A stretch of DNA of 63,530 nucleotides from Oceanispirochaeta sp. M1. Lineage in GTDB: Bacteria > Spirochaetota > Spirochaetia > DSM-2461. Positions 52,956 to 61,401 of this stretch are shown here, in pieces; within the stretch, counting starts at the first letter, position 1; the number at the start of each line of letters is the position of its first letter. A program made the translations under genes and the position numbers. The notes beneath the pieces are model-generated. The model worked only from the letters and a program-made list of their open reading frames with translations. It searched no databases and was not told the DNA's origin. The stretch is from positions 1 through 63,530 of the forward strand of contig NZ_QQPQ01000032.1 of the NCBI RefSeq assembly GCF_003346715.1. The letters are read 5' to 3'.

Positions 52956-53855
52956 CTATTCAGAAGCCGGAGGCATCTTATCAAGTATTGTGTTTTTCTG
53001 ATAAAGCCTGGCATATTTGCGGGCGGATAGACCCATTGAATCTTCCTGATCACAGTCGGCTCCTGCCTCTATCAGAATCTCAGCACAGCCAGTGTGACCG
53101 TTGCCGGTCGCCAGGACCAGTGCTGTCTGCCCGCTTTTACTCTTTATATCAAGGGAGGCACCCTTGTCAATGAAAAACTGGACTAAATCTTCATGTCCTT
53201 CTGAGGCGGCATCCATCAGGGGGGTGTTATTTCTGTCCAGACTGATAATGTTTATATCTGCACCGGCATCAAAGAGAATCTCTGCAATTGATCTATAACC
53301 GTGTCTGGCAGCCAGTGCCATAAGGGATACCTGATCGGAAGAGAGTTTGTTCACTTCATAACCGGCTTCAAGAAAAACACCCGTGAGAAAACGGTCACCA
53401 TCTTCAATTGCCTTTGCAAAATTCTGATGATTGTGTTCCTTCATTTTATCTTCGAGAGTATCAAGGGCCTGGTTTTCCTTCAGCTGTTTATTCCATAAAG
53501 GCATTCTTTCTTTGATCGTATTGATCAGCGTTTTGAAATCAAGACATATAATAAAATCATTAAGCCAGGATGGAGCGCAGCCTCCGGGAGCGTAAATAAT
53601 AATGTTTTCATGTACCAGCTGACTGTATCCGACGACAAATGAGAGCCACTGTTTTGAGAAATCTTCATTGTCTGGAATCAGCAGGTAGAAGGATGTTGAT
53701 GATAGAACCTGCTTAAGAGCAGGCATTGAATCTTCCAGAGTAGTTTTTTCTGAAAAAAGTAGAGTTTGATATTCGATGAAGAATTCATCAAACGCTATTC
53801 TTAAGTGAGGCAGTTCTGTTTTATTCTTCTCAGAACAGAACACAGAAAATTTCAT
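52956..53855 (-). CDS. Ankyrin-repeat protein with a TIR-like N-terminal domain
   Basis: Residues about 140-290 contain four ankyrin repeats, for example NTPLMDAASEGHEDLVQFFIDKGAS and GQTALVLATGNGHTGCAEILIEAGAD (each one repeat, split here). Residues 1-110 look like a TIR-type alpha/beta fold, with SVFCSEKNK at the start and SFYLLIPDNEDFSKQWLSFV in the middle. No catalytic glutamate can be assigned with certainty. Ankyrin repeats mediate protein contacts. No signal peptide is seen, so it is cytosolic. It is followed by a two-helix membrane protein gene 11 bp later. Confidence 0.75.
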   Translation of the reverse strand: MKFSVFCSEKNKTELPHLRIAFDEFFIEYQTLLFSEKTTLEDSMPALKQVLSSTSFYLLIPDNEDFSKQWLSFVVGYSQLVHENIIIYAPGGCAPSWLNDFIICLDFKTLINTIKERMPLWNKQLKENQALDTLEDKMKEHNHQNFAKAIEDGDRFLTGVFLEAGYEVNKLSSDQVSLMALAARHGYRSIAEILFDAGADINIISLDRNNTPLMDAASEGHEDLVQFFIDKGASLDIKSKSGQTALVLATGNGHTGCAEILIEAGADCDQEDSMGLSARKYARLYQKNTILDKMPPASE

Positions 53856-53949
53856 ATATACTCATTTACTCCCGTTAGATACAATTACTCAGTATCAAAA
53901 TCGGTTTACTGTAGCCAAAGCTTTAAACCTTTTGCTAATATAGTGTCAT

Positions 53950-55284
53950 ATGAGTAAAGAAAATGATGAACCGCGTGTTTCTGATGAAATTGTGTCTGAT
54001 GAAGGAAGATTAAACAACTTTCTCACAGAGCTTGTAAATTCTCAGGACAATAAACTTCTGAACACTGAGGATGTGGATGCTCTCCTGCAGAAGTATATGC
54101 TTACTCCTGAGGATATAGATAAGTTGACAATGCTTATCGACAGACATCTCAACAGAGCGCTGGATTACAAAAAAAACGAAAGATGGGACAGTGCCATAGT
54201 AGAAACTGAAAGGGCCCTTCTCTTCTCTCCACTTGATAATGAAGTTCGTCTTGATCTTGCTGAGCTTTTTATGAAAAGAAGTTTTCAGTATGGTTATCTT
54301 CAAAAAGATCTGGACCGCGCCGGCCGGGAAGCCAGTGACATTCTAACTCTGGAACCTGAAAACAGAGCAGCCAAAAAGTTTCTTAAAGAGCTAAAACAAC
54401 TTAAGCAGATGCTTCGGGGGACCCAGCATAACCGCAGGATTATCCCGCTGATATTTATTGTCATTATCATTCTCGGGGCAGCGCTCTACCCGCAGATAAG
54501 AAAGCGTTTCAATTTCCTTTCACTGAATAATACAGCTATGCAGAGTTCTTCTCCCCTTGATTATGTTCCTCCATGGGAGACAAGGGAGCTGAATTATGAA
54601 AAAAGCTCTTCATTGAAAGAGAGTTTTAAAATGGATTTAATGGAAACTACTCTTATTCGTGAATCACCTTCGGGCACTCCTGCATTGAGTATTGCCGGGT
54701 ATCTGGAAGCAGTCAAAGATGACTACAGCAGACTTGAGCTGGAAGTATTCAGATCTGATGACAACAGTTCTGTTGGAACAATAACAGTTATTGATGAAGG
54801 GGACGCCCCTCTTAGAAGTGGTGAGACAGAGAGTTTCCATGATTATATGTATTTTAACGATGACATTGAACAGCTGAAGTCTGTTTATATTGGAATCAGT
54901 GAGCAAGTAAGCTACAGAGAACAGGAGAACAGTGAGTGGTCTGAAGAGATTCTTCATAATGAAACTCCCCTGCCTAATGGAGTTTTTCTGGATGCCGAAA
55001 GCCGTTTTATTTCACAGATTGAGGGTTACGACCGCAATTATTACTTTTATGATTTGAGAATTAATAATAAGAGTAATACAGCTTTATCCACTCTGGATTT
55101 TACTCTTCAGTGGCGTGATAACGATGGAGCTGTCAAGTCTGAGCAGATTCTATCTCTCTCCGATCACAAGGCATTGCCTGTTAAGGCTCAGTCTCTGTGG
55201 AATAACAGAATTATGTTTGATTTACAGAAGGACAACAATAAAGGCGATATGAGCGTTTTACTAAAGGAAGTTATTAAAGAATGA
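53950..55284 (+). CDS. TPR membrane protein of unknown function
   Basis: The 444-residue protein has a cytosolic N-terminus with a TPR-like unit (NRALDYKKNERWDSAIVETERALLFSP in two blocks, about 66-92). A single membrane helix follows (about 162-180), then an extracytoplasmic beta-rich domain (about 190-444). That domain contains ESPSGTPALSIAGYLEA and repeated short strands. The family is not recognised. It begins an operon with the Nudix gene, which overlaps it by 4 nt. No ribosome binding site is seen; a TATAGT box ends 5 nt before the ATG. It is divergent from the ankyrin gene. Confidence 0.72.
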   Translation: MSKENDEPRVSDEIVSDEGRLNNFLTELVNSQDNKLLNTEDVDALLQKYMLTPEDIDKLTMLIDRHLNRALDYKKNERWDSAIVETERALLFSPLDNEVRLDLAELFMKRSFQYGYLQKDLDRAGREASDILTLEPENRAAKKFLKELKQLKQMLRGTQHNRRIIPLIFIVIIILGAALYPQIRKRFNFLSLNNTAMQSSSPLDYVPPWETRELNYEKSSSLKESFKMDLMETTLIRESPSGTPALSIAGYLEAVKDDYSRLELEVFRSDDNSSVGTITVIDEGDAPLRSGETESFHDYMYFNDDIEQLKSVYIGISEQVSYREQENSEWSEEILHNETPLPNGVFLDAESRFISQIEGYDRNYYFYDLRINNKSNTALSTLDFTLQWRDNDGAVKSEQILSLSDHKALPVKAQSLWNNRIMFDLQKDNNKGDMSVLLKEVIKE

Positions 55285-55766
55285 AAGTCAGCGATGTAGA
55301 CTGGAAGAACTGGGTACCCACGGAAGATGCGGTTATCACATATATTCTTAAGGGTAATGAGGTTTTGCTTATTCATAAGAAAACAGGATTGGGTGCGGGT
55401 AAAGTCAATGCTCCCGGAGGGCATATCGAGGAAGGAGAGGCTCCTTTAGAGGCGGCTGTCCGGGAAACTATTGAAGAAGTAGGACTGATAACAAGCAATC
55501 TTCAATACTCCGGCGAACTTTTTTTTCATTTTCTTGACGGTTTACAGCTTAAAGGAACGGTATATCTATGCAGTGATTTCAAGGGTGAGATGATTGAGAC
55601 TGATGAAGCTCTCCCTTTCTGGTGCCCATTGGAAGAGATCCCCTGGGACAGAATGTGGGAAGATGATATCCATTGGCTTCCAAGAGCCTTGAAAGGTGAA
55701 AAGTTTAGCGGTCGCTTTGTATTCGAAAAAGAAAAAATGCTGGATAGCGAGATAGCTTTCGACTGA
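55281..55766 (+). CDS. Nudix hydrolase (MutT/8-oxo-dGTP diphosphatase-like)
   Basis: The Nudix box GX5EX7REUXEEXGU is complete from Gly47: GHIEEGEAPLEAAV followed by RETIEEVG. The 161-residue length, the AVITYILKGNEVLLI strand and the later PLEEIPWDRMWEDD block fit 8-oxo-dGTP diphosphatase-type enzymes. It would hydrolyse a damaged or surplus nucleoside diphosphate derivative. The ATG overlaps the preceding stop by 4 nt. Only 3 bp separate its stop from the convergent trpR-like gene. Confidence 0.93.
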   Translation: MKVSDVDWKNWVPTEDAVITYILKGNEVLLIHKKTGLGAGKVNAPGGHIEEGEAPLEAAVRETIEEVGLITSNLQYSGELFFHFLDGLQLKGTVYLCSDFKGEMIETDEALPFWCPLEEIPWDRMWEDDIHWLPRALKGEKFSGRFVFEKEKMLDSEIAFD

Positions 55767-55769
55767 TTC

Positions 55770-56060
55770 TCAGTCTTCGAGCTGGCTGTACAGATCTATC
55801 ATGGACTTGAAGGAGGAGTTTTCTTTTTTCAATTCCCTGGATCCTCTTGTTATCTTACAGAGACTCAAGCCGAGTTTTTCGGCAATTTTTCTTTGAGACA
55901 TCCCTTCTGTTATCAGTTTAACCAGCGCCCAGCGTGAGGCCACCTCCTTGATCTCATTGGGAGTCAGCAGGCTGCACAGAAAATCTTCAATCAGTGCTGT
56001 ATCATTACTTTCTGCCAGTACTGCTGACAGTTCTTTTATTGCTTTTTTGCTTTCATCCAT
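55770..56060 (-). CDS. TrpR-family transcriptional regulator
   Basis: The 96-residue protein matches the Trp repressor family. LLTPNEIKEVASRWALVKLI is followed by the helix-turn-helix GMSQRKIAEKLGLSLCKITRGSRELKK (two blocks), where ITRGS is the recognition-helix hallmark. It probably binds DNA as a dimer and responds to tryptophan, but ligand binding cannot be confirmed by eye. No trp biosynthesis genes are in the window. Its ATG overlaps the end of ntrC by 8 nt, making it the last gene of a long minus-strand operon. Confidence 0.85.
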   Translation of the reverse strand: MDESKKAIKELSAVLAESNDTALIEDFLCSLLTPNEIKEVASRWALVKLITEGMSQRKIAEKLGLSLCKITRGSRELKKENSSFKSMIDLYSQLED

Positions 56061-57465
56061 CGGGTTCCTCCTGCTTGGATGTTTTCAGAAATTCATCTTC
56101 CATTCCAAAATCATGAATCTTTCTATGTAAGGTCTTGCGCCCTATTCCGAGGATTTCGGCGCATTTGCTTTTATTCCCCTGTGCAAAATTAAGGGTGGAC
56201 CGGATAATCAGTTTCTCTGCCTCAGCCATATTCGTCCCCATGGGGATTCGTATGGATCCTTCATCCTCAGCGGATGCTGAGATATCAGGAGGCAGATCAT
56301 GTGCCAGAATAAAGTGACCTTTACACATCACAACAGCACTCTCCATACAGTTTCTAAGCTCTCTTATATTACCGGGCCAGGAATAATTATACAAAGCCAT
56401 CGCGGCCTTATTGTCAATCCCTTCTATCTGCTTGGAGTTTTCTTCTGAAAATTCTTTCAGAAAGGCGGTAGCCAGCAGAGGTATGTCATCTTTTCTCTCT
56501 CTGAGGGGGGGAATATGGATATTAACAACATTGAGACGGTAATAGAGGTCTTCCCTGAAATTTCCGGCTGCTATCTCGGCCTTTAGATCACGATTTGTGG
56601 CAGCCACGATTCTACTGTCTATTGTCAGCGGTTCTGTACCACCTACCCGTTCGAATTCCCGTTCCTGCAGAACTCTTAATATCTTGATCTGTACGGACTG
56701 ATTTATTTCACCGATTTCATCAAGGAAAATAGATCCTCCATCGGAGAGTTCAAAACGACCTTTTCTTAGGCTTGAGGCCCCTGTAAAAGACCCTTTTTCA
56801 TGACCGAAAAGTTCACTTTCAAGGAGTGATTCACTTAATGCAGCACAATGTACTTTGATGAAAGGCTTATCCTTTCTCTGTGAGTAATCGTGTATGGCAT
56901 CAGCAACCAGCTCCTTACCTACACCGCTTTCTCCTGTGATCAGAACTGAGGCTTTGGTTGAGGCCACCTGCTGTATCAGTTCCTGAATTTTCTGCATCTG
57001 AAGGCTCTTGCCGATAAACTTACTCTTGTTTCTTCGGCTTTCGAGTTTTTTAACCTCTTCCTGCAGTTCTCTGTGCTTTATTACAAGTTCTCTTGAGGAT
57101 AGAGCACGTTTGACCAGCAGTGACAGTCGGTCGAGATTCAGGGGTTTTGTCAGGAAATCGTAAGCACCGTCACGCATGGCATTTACAGCATTTTCAACTG
57201 TGCCGTGTCCTGTAAGGATTATTACCGGAACTGTGGGATAGGACGTACTGACTTTTTTCAGAAGCTCCTCGCCCGAAACTTTCGGCATTCTCAGGTCTGT
57301 TAAAATCAGGTCAATTTCGATTTTAACCATCATCTTCATGGCTTCACTGCCGTCTTCGGCAGTAAATACCTCATATCCATCTAACTTAAGAGCTTTTGCC
57401 AAGCCTTCGCGGATATTTTTTTCATCGTCTACAACAAGAATATTGAATTTCAATTTATTCACCAT
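56053..57465 (-). CDS. Sigma54-dependent response regulator, NtrC/AtoC type
   Basis: The receiver domain (1-125) has the phospho-acceptor D57 in ILTDLRMP. The AAA+ domain (about 150-385) carries Walker A GESGVGKE (178-185), the sigma54-contact loop GSFTGA (normally GAFTGA, around 226) and the arginine-rich LRERKDDIP. A Fis-type helix-turn-helix ends the protein (about 425-460). The Ala-to-Ser change in GAFTGA is tolerated in some relatives. It overlaps its partner kinase by 11 nt, forming a two-component pair that activates RpoN promoters. Confidence 0.95.
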   Translation of the reverse strand: MVNKLKFNILVVDDEKNIREGLAKALKLDGYEVFTAEDGSEAMKMMVKIEIDLILTDLRMPKVSGEELLKKVSTSYPTVPVIILTGHGTVENAVNAMRDGAYDFLTKPLNLDRLSLLVKRALSSRELVIKHRELQEEVKKLESRRNKSKFIGKSLQMQKIQELIQQVASTKASVLITGESGVGKELVADAIHDYSQRKDKPFIKVHCAALSESLLESELFGHEKGSFTGASSLRKGRFELSDGGSIFLDEIGEINQSVQIKILRVLQEREFERVGGTEPLTIDSRIVAATNRDLKAEIAAGNFREDLYYRLNVVNIHIPPLRERKDDIPLLATAFLKEFSEENSKQIEGIDNKAAMALYNYSWPGNIRELRNCMESAVVMCKGHFILAHDLPPDISASAEDEGSIRIPMGTNMAEAEKLIIRSTLNFAQGNKSKCAEILGIGRKTLHRKIHDFGMEDEFLKTSKQEEPDG

Positions 57466-58627
57466 CCCAGACTAAAAGTTTTTTGTCGGTCTGTGGAACA
57501 GGTAAAAGTATAATAAAGGTAGTTCCTTCTCCCTCTTTTGACATTACACGAATTTCACCTCCGTGCTCTTTTATCACTTTATATACCATGGTGAGGCCCA
57601 GACCGGAGCCGTTGTCCTTGGTGGTGAAGTAAGGTTCAAATATTTTTGATGTCATTTCACGGGGAATACCGATCCCGCTGTCTTTTATCCTGATATTTAC
57701 AAAATTATCCTTAAGTTGAGTACTGATATGGAGGGACCCGCCATCAGGCATGGCTGCAAGTGCATTTTTAATTATATTAAGGAAAGCCTGTTTCATCAGA
57801 TTTTCATCAAGATTCAGTAATGGAAGATTCTGAGCCGGCATCTCTTTCAACTCAATTCCCGCCTCCTGCAGTTCGTACTGAACAAAAGTAACAAGTTCCT
57901 GAATCAGGGAATTGATATTCATCGGGGCCTGATGTGTATCCATGGGACGGACAGCAAACAGATAGTCCACCACGATGGAGTTGAGACGTTCAACTTCTTC
58001 ACTGATAATGGAAAGATATTCTTCAAGATCAGTTTTGTACTCTACACAGTCAGTCTTCAGGGTTTTCTGCATAAGCTGCAGGTGTATGCTGATGCTCCCA
58101 AGGGGGTTCTTTATCTCATGGGCTACACTTGCAGCCATGGTCGTCATGGAAGCAAGGCTTTCGGCTCTTCTGTGTCTGGCCTCTTCAAGTCTTTTATCAG
58201 TAACATCTTCAACGTAGATGAAATCTCCCTGAATCCGTCCTTCATTAACCACCGGCATTACTCCTACAGCCAGTGTAATGTCTCTATTCAGCGTTTCCAG
58301 AGTGAAGTCTCTTGGTTTAACGCTGTCAAAATCCAGAAGAGAATCTTGTACAAATTTTGAAATATCCTTATCCAGGATCGCTTCCCATACCTTCAACTTC
58401 TCAAAACCACTCTGCTGCAGGGGAAGCATACGGCGAACAGGTCTATTTATAAACTGAATAAAGTGATCTGATTTGGCAACAATCACACCATATGGAAGAG
58501 AAGAGATAACATTCTCAAGGAGTTCAATATCCTTAACTTCCTCAGCCAGGACATCAATGAGATTCTTTATCTGACCTTCATTAAGTTTCGGAAGGGACTC
58601 TATCGCTTTATTTACAAAATGCCTCAT
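57455..58627 (-). CDS. PAS histidine kinase, NtrB-like
   Basis: A cytosolic kinase of 390 residues. A PAS-like domain (about 36-145, PYGVIVAKSDHFIQFINRPV) is followed by HisKA with H170 in VAHEIKNPLGSI. The ATPase has N-box FLNIIKNALAAMPDGG, DSGIGIPREM and GSGLGLTMVYKVI. There are no membrane helices. It overlaps the NtrC-type regulator by 11 nt and the delta-prime-like gene by 20 nt. It should phosphorylate the regulator in response to a cytoplasmic signal that the sequence does not reveal. Confidence 0.93.
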   Translation of the reverse strand: MRHFVNKAIESLPKLNEGQIKNLIDVLAEEVKDIELLENVISSLPYGVIVAKSDHFIQFINRPVRRMLPLQQSGFEKLKVWEAILDKDISKFVQDSLLDFDSVKPRDFTLETLNRDITLAVGVMPVVNEGRIQGDFIYVEDVTDKRLEEARHRRAESLASMTTMAASVAHEIKNPLGSISIHLQLMQKTLKTDCVEYKTDLEEYLSIISEEVERLNSIVVDYLFAVRPMDTHQAPMNINSLIQELVTFVQYELQEAGIELKEMPAQNLPLLNLDENLMKQAFLNIIKNALAAMPDGGSLHISTQLKDNFVNIRIKDSGIGIPREMTSKIFEPYFTTKDNGSGLGLTMVYKVIKEHGGEIRVMSKEGEGTTFIILLPVPQTDKKLLVWDGE

Positions 58628-59822
58628 ACTTCTCTCTTACGTTATAAAATAAGCTTTCTAGAAGAAAAAGAGAACTCTGATTATAAATTTGTGAATTTGA
58701 TAAGCATTTATTAATTTCAATCTGAATTTCATTTACAAGCTGCTGACCCTGTACCGTAGAAATGAGATCAGGATCTTCTACATATCTCAGACGCAGTTCA
58801 TCACTTAAAAGTCTTAGAAACCTCTTTAAATCTTCCTTACTCTTGTTCTTGTCAAAATATAGAAAAAGATCATCCAGGTCGCGTATGGATGCTCCGGTAA
58901 AACAACTGTCCATAAAGAGTCTGATATGTGCGCTTATGAAGTTGTAGTCTGTATCTGACCAGCTCTGAAAAAATTGATTAAGGCTGAGGCTGCTCTCCTC
59001 ATGACGAAATAGTTTTTCCAATATGAGCCGTGAAGTATCGGCTGAACGAGGTGTAAATTCAAAATTCCTGACTCTTGACCGTATGGTCTGGATAATACTG
59101 CCCTTACGATCTGTTATGAGGATGAAAGAAACATGGGGGGGCGGTTCTTCCAATATCTTCAGAAGTGAGTTGGCAGAGCCTTCAAGGAGGGTATCAGCTT
59201 TCTCAATGATGACAATTTTAGCCTTGCCGCTGGATGTCCTATGGGCCCATTTACTTATGTTTCTTATCTGATCTATAGGTGTTGTAGCAGGAACTGCTGG
59301 AATAAGAGTTCTAATCTGATTAGTAATATCATCCAGATATTTTTTTAATGCATTTTCTTCCATAAGCTCTTTTTCAGGATCGAGCTGTTCAAGCAGTTCG
59401 CTTACTGAGCTAAGGGTTCCGCTGTATTTACTGAGCTTCTTTTCCTGGCCTTCCCAGATGACAGGTTCAAAGCGCTTAAGAAGCTTACGGACATTCCTGA
59501 TAAACATATATACTGAAAAATTAGCACGGCTTCGGTTCAGAAGTTCGGCAGAGGCTTTAATCTCTTCGAGGAAATACCGTCTCCCCAGCAGGAGCAGATC
59601 GGGATTGTTCATTACTCTGTGATCACGGCAGGATCGGCAGTTACAGTCCCATGGAGCATTTTCGGTATTGCATGAAATAGCTCTGGCAAGTTCAAGAGCA
59701 GCAGTCATCTTTCCACTGTAGTCTTCACCGCTGAACAGAAGTGAATGAGGAAGTCTTGCCTGCTGTATCCCTGTATTAAGCTGTTTTTTTATGCTGTCCT
59801 GACCAATTAGATTTTCAAACAA
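58608..59822 (-). CDS. holB: DNA polymerase III delta-prime-like clamp-loader subunit
   Basis: The N-terminal MFENLIGQDSIKKQL and HSLLFSGEDYSGKM match the clamp-loader AAA+ family. The P-loop ends in GKM where GKT/S is usual, which suggests poor ATP binding, as is normal for delta-prime. A four-cysteine module (about 51-66, CNCRSC) and KADTLLEGSANSLLKILEEPP follow. Between them lies an unusual insertion of roughly 100 residues (about 75-180) rich in helices. The 404-residue length exceeds the ~330 typical of the family. It overlaps the ntrB-like gene by 20 nt and follows cvpA by one base. Confidence 0.85.
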   Translation of the reverse strand: MFENLIGQDSIKKQLNTGIQQARLPHSLLFSGEDYSGKMTAALELARAISCNTENAPWDCNCRSCRDHRVMNNPDLLLLGRRYFLEEIKASAELLNRSRANFSVYMFIRNVRKLLKRFEPVIWEGQEKKLSKYSGTLSSVSELLEQLDPEKELMEENALKKYLDDITNQIRTLIPAVPATTPIDQIRNISKWAHRTSSGKAKIVIIEKADTLLEGSANSLLKILEEPPPHVSFILITDRKGSIIQTIRSRVRNFEFTPRSADTSRLILEKLFRHEESSLSLNQFFQSWSDTDYNFISAHIRLFMDSCFTGASIRDLDDLFLYFDKNKSKEDLKRFLRLLSDELRLRYVEDPDLISTVQGQQLVNEIQIEINKCLSNSQIYNQSSLFLLESLFYNVREKYEAFCK

Positions 59823-59823
59823 A

Positions 59824-60327
59824 TTACAGACTCCCTGATGATAACTTTTCCAGGATATGCTCCGCAGGTTTATCCAGAGCCGGGAGGAAACGCTCTATAT
59901 AGGGGAGCAGTTTTGATGAGACTGTCCAGTTGCCAAGATCAATAATTTCCTGAAAATCAATTAGATAAACAATCAGAAAGCAGATTAGAAGACCTTCAAG
60001 GATTCCCAAAAAAAATCCGAGCAGTTTATCTACACTCTCAAAGGGTGTTTCATTAATTAAAAATACGATTGCCTTCTTTAAAAGCATAAAAAGAATGAAC
60101 GCGGCTGCAAATATGCAGACAAAGGATATGAGAGTCGCCGATTCTCCAAGGGATGAACGTGCCTGAATCCAGTCGGTTCCATCGGGGTAGAAAACTGCTG
60201 CAAGCAGAAGGCTGATCAATAATGCAGCCAGGGAAATCAGTTCCTGTACCATGCCTCTGAAGGCACCGCGAAGGGATGAAATTATGATAATCGCTAAAAA
60301 CAGAATATCCAGAATACCCAAATCCAT
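59824..60327 (-). CDS. CvpA-family membrane protein
   Basis: The start at 60327 gives MDLGILDILFLAIIIISSLRG, the typical CvpA opening, and has AAGGAG 5 nt upstream. Longer readings lack this. The protein has four membrane helices, GAFRGMVQELISL after the first one, and LLGFFLGILEGLL near the third. CvpA homologues support colicin V export or envelope homeostasis; the exact function is not settled. Its ATG shares one base with the murG stop codon. Confidence 0.9.
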   Translation of the reverse strand: MDLGILDILFLAIIIISSLRGAFRGMVQELISLAALLISLLLAAVFYPDGTDWIQARSSLGESATLISFVCIFAAAFILFMLLKKAIVFLINETPFESVDKLLGFFLGILEGLLICFLIVYLIDFQEIIDLGNWTVSSKLLPYIERFLPALDKPAEHILEKLSSGSL

Positions 60328-61400
60328 TATGACTCCTTGATCAGATAAGACACTATAACATCTTCGGCTTTCTTTTTCATAAAACCTGCGCAATTATCTT
60401 TCATACGTTCTAATTTCTCATTGTTATCTGCAAGCTCTATCAGCAGATCTCTGATCTGAAAAGATTCCGGGTTTTCGTCTTCAATAACGATTGCCATTTC
60501 TCTTTTTCTCAGCATCTCAGCATTAAGAATCTGGTCTCCCCTGCTTCCTGCACGCAGAGGTATCAGGATGGAAGGTGTAGCGCTTACAGCAAGCTCCCAG
60601 AGAGTCCCTGCACCCGAGCGTGCTACAGCGATATCCGCTCTTCTGAGGAGAGCGGGGAGTTCTTCATTAAGATAGGGGACAGGATAGTAATGTTCTGATG
60701 TATTGTCTTCTTTAAACAGTTCATCACCCATCTGGTGAATAATCGTATATCGGGAACATAGTTCACTTAGAGATTCGAGTATCAGTTCATTGATCTGACT
60801 GGCTCCGGAGCTTCCTCCGAGAACCATCAGAAGAGGACGCTCCCCTATCCTTTTTTCCCATATGTCGGGCAGTTTCTGATTTTTGTCAAAAAACTCTTCA
60901 CGCACAGGATTGCCGGATACGACTATTTTTTCTGAATTACCACCCAGATAGGAACGACTCTCTTCATAGGCTAGAAAGGTGTTACGTGTCATCTTATGAT
61001 TGATCCTGGTCGCCAGACCGGGTACAACATCAGAATCATGGGTATAACAGGGAATCTTCAGGATATATCCGGCTGTAAGAGGAGGTACAGAAACAAAACC
61101 CCCTTTTGAGAATATAAGAACTGGTTTTATTTTATTCAGGATTCTGAGTGATTGAAAAAAGCCCAGTTTAATACGGAATATATCTGTAAAATTTTTCAAT
61201 GAAAAATAACGTCTGAGTTTACCTGTACTGATTCCTCTGTATTCAATTCCCCAGGACTGGACAATTCTTTTTTCGATACCCCTGTGAGAGCCTATCCAGA
61301 GAATACGGTATCCCTGATCCTGTAGTTTTTTTATAATTGGAAGTGCAGGATAGACATGACCGCCTGTCCCTCCACCGGTAAATACAATAGTTTTTTTCAT
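60327..61400 (-). CDS. murG: UDP-GlcNAc:lipid I N-acetylglucosaminyltransferase MurG
   Basis: MurG makes lipid II at the cytoplasmic membrane. The start at 61400 yields MKKTIVFTGGGTGGHVYPALP, the family hallmark. It follows the preceding stop by one base, so the longer reading to 61457 is unlikely. VLGGSSGASQIN near 185 and ARSGAGTLWELA near 268 form the donor-binding site. The 357-residue length is normal. It is here separated from the usual dcw cell-wall cluster and sits between a DNA methylase and cvpA. Confidence 0.96.
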   Translation of the reverse strand: MKKTIVFTGGGTGGHVYPALPIIKKLQDQGYRILWIGSHRGIEKRIVQSWGIEYRGISTGKLRRYFSLKNFTDIFRIKLGFFQSLRILNKIKPVLIFSKGGFVSVPPLTAGYILKIPCYTHDSDVVPGLATRINHKMTRNTFLAYEESRSYLGGNSEKIVVSGNPVREEFFDKNQKLPDIWEKRIGERPLLMVLGGSSGASQINELILESLSELCSRYTIIHQMGDELFKEDNTSEHYYPVPYLNEELPALLRRADIAVARSGAGTLWELAVSATPSILIPLRAGSRGDQILNAEMLRKREMAIVIEDENPESFQIRDLLIELADNNEKLERMKDNCAGFMKKKAEDVIVSYLIKES

Positions 61401-61401
61401 A

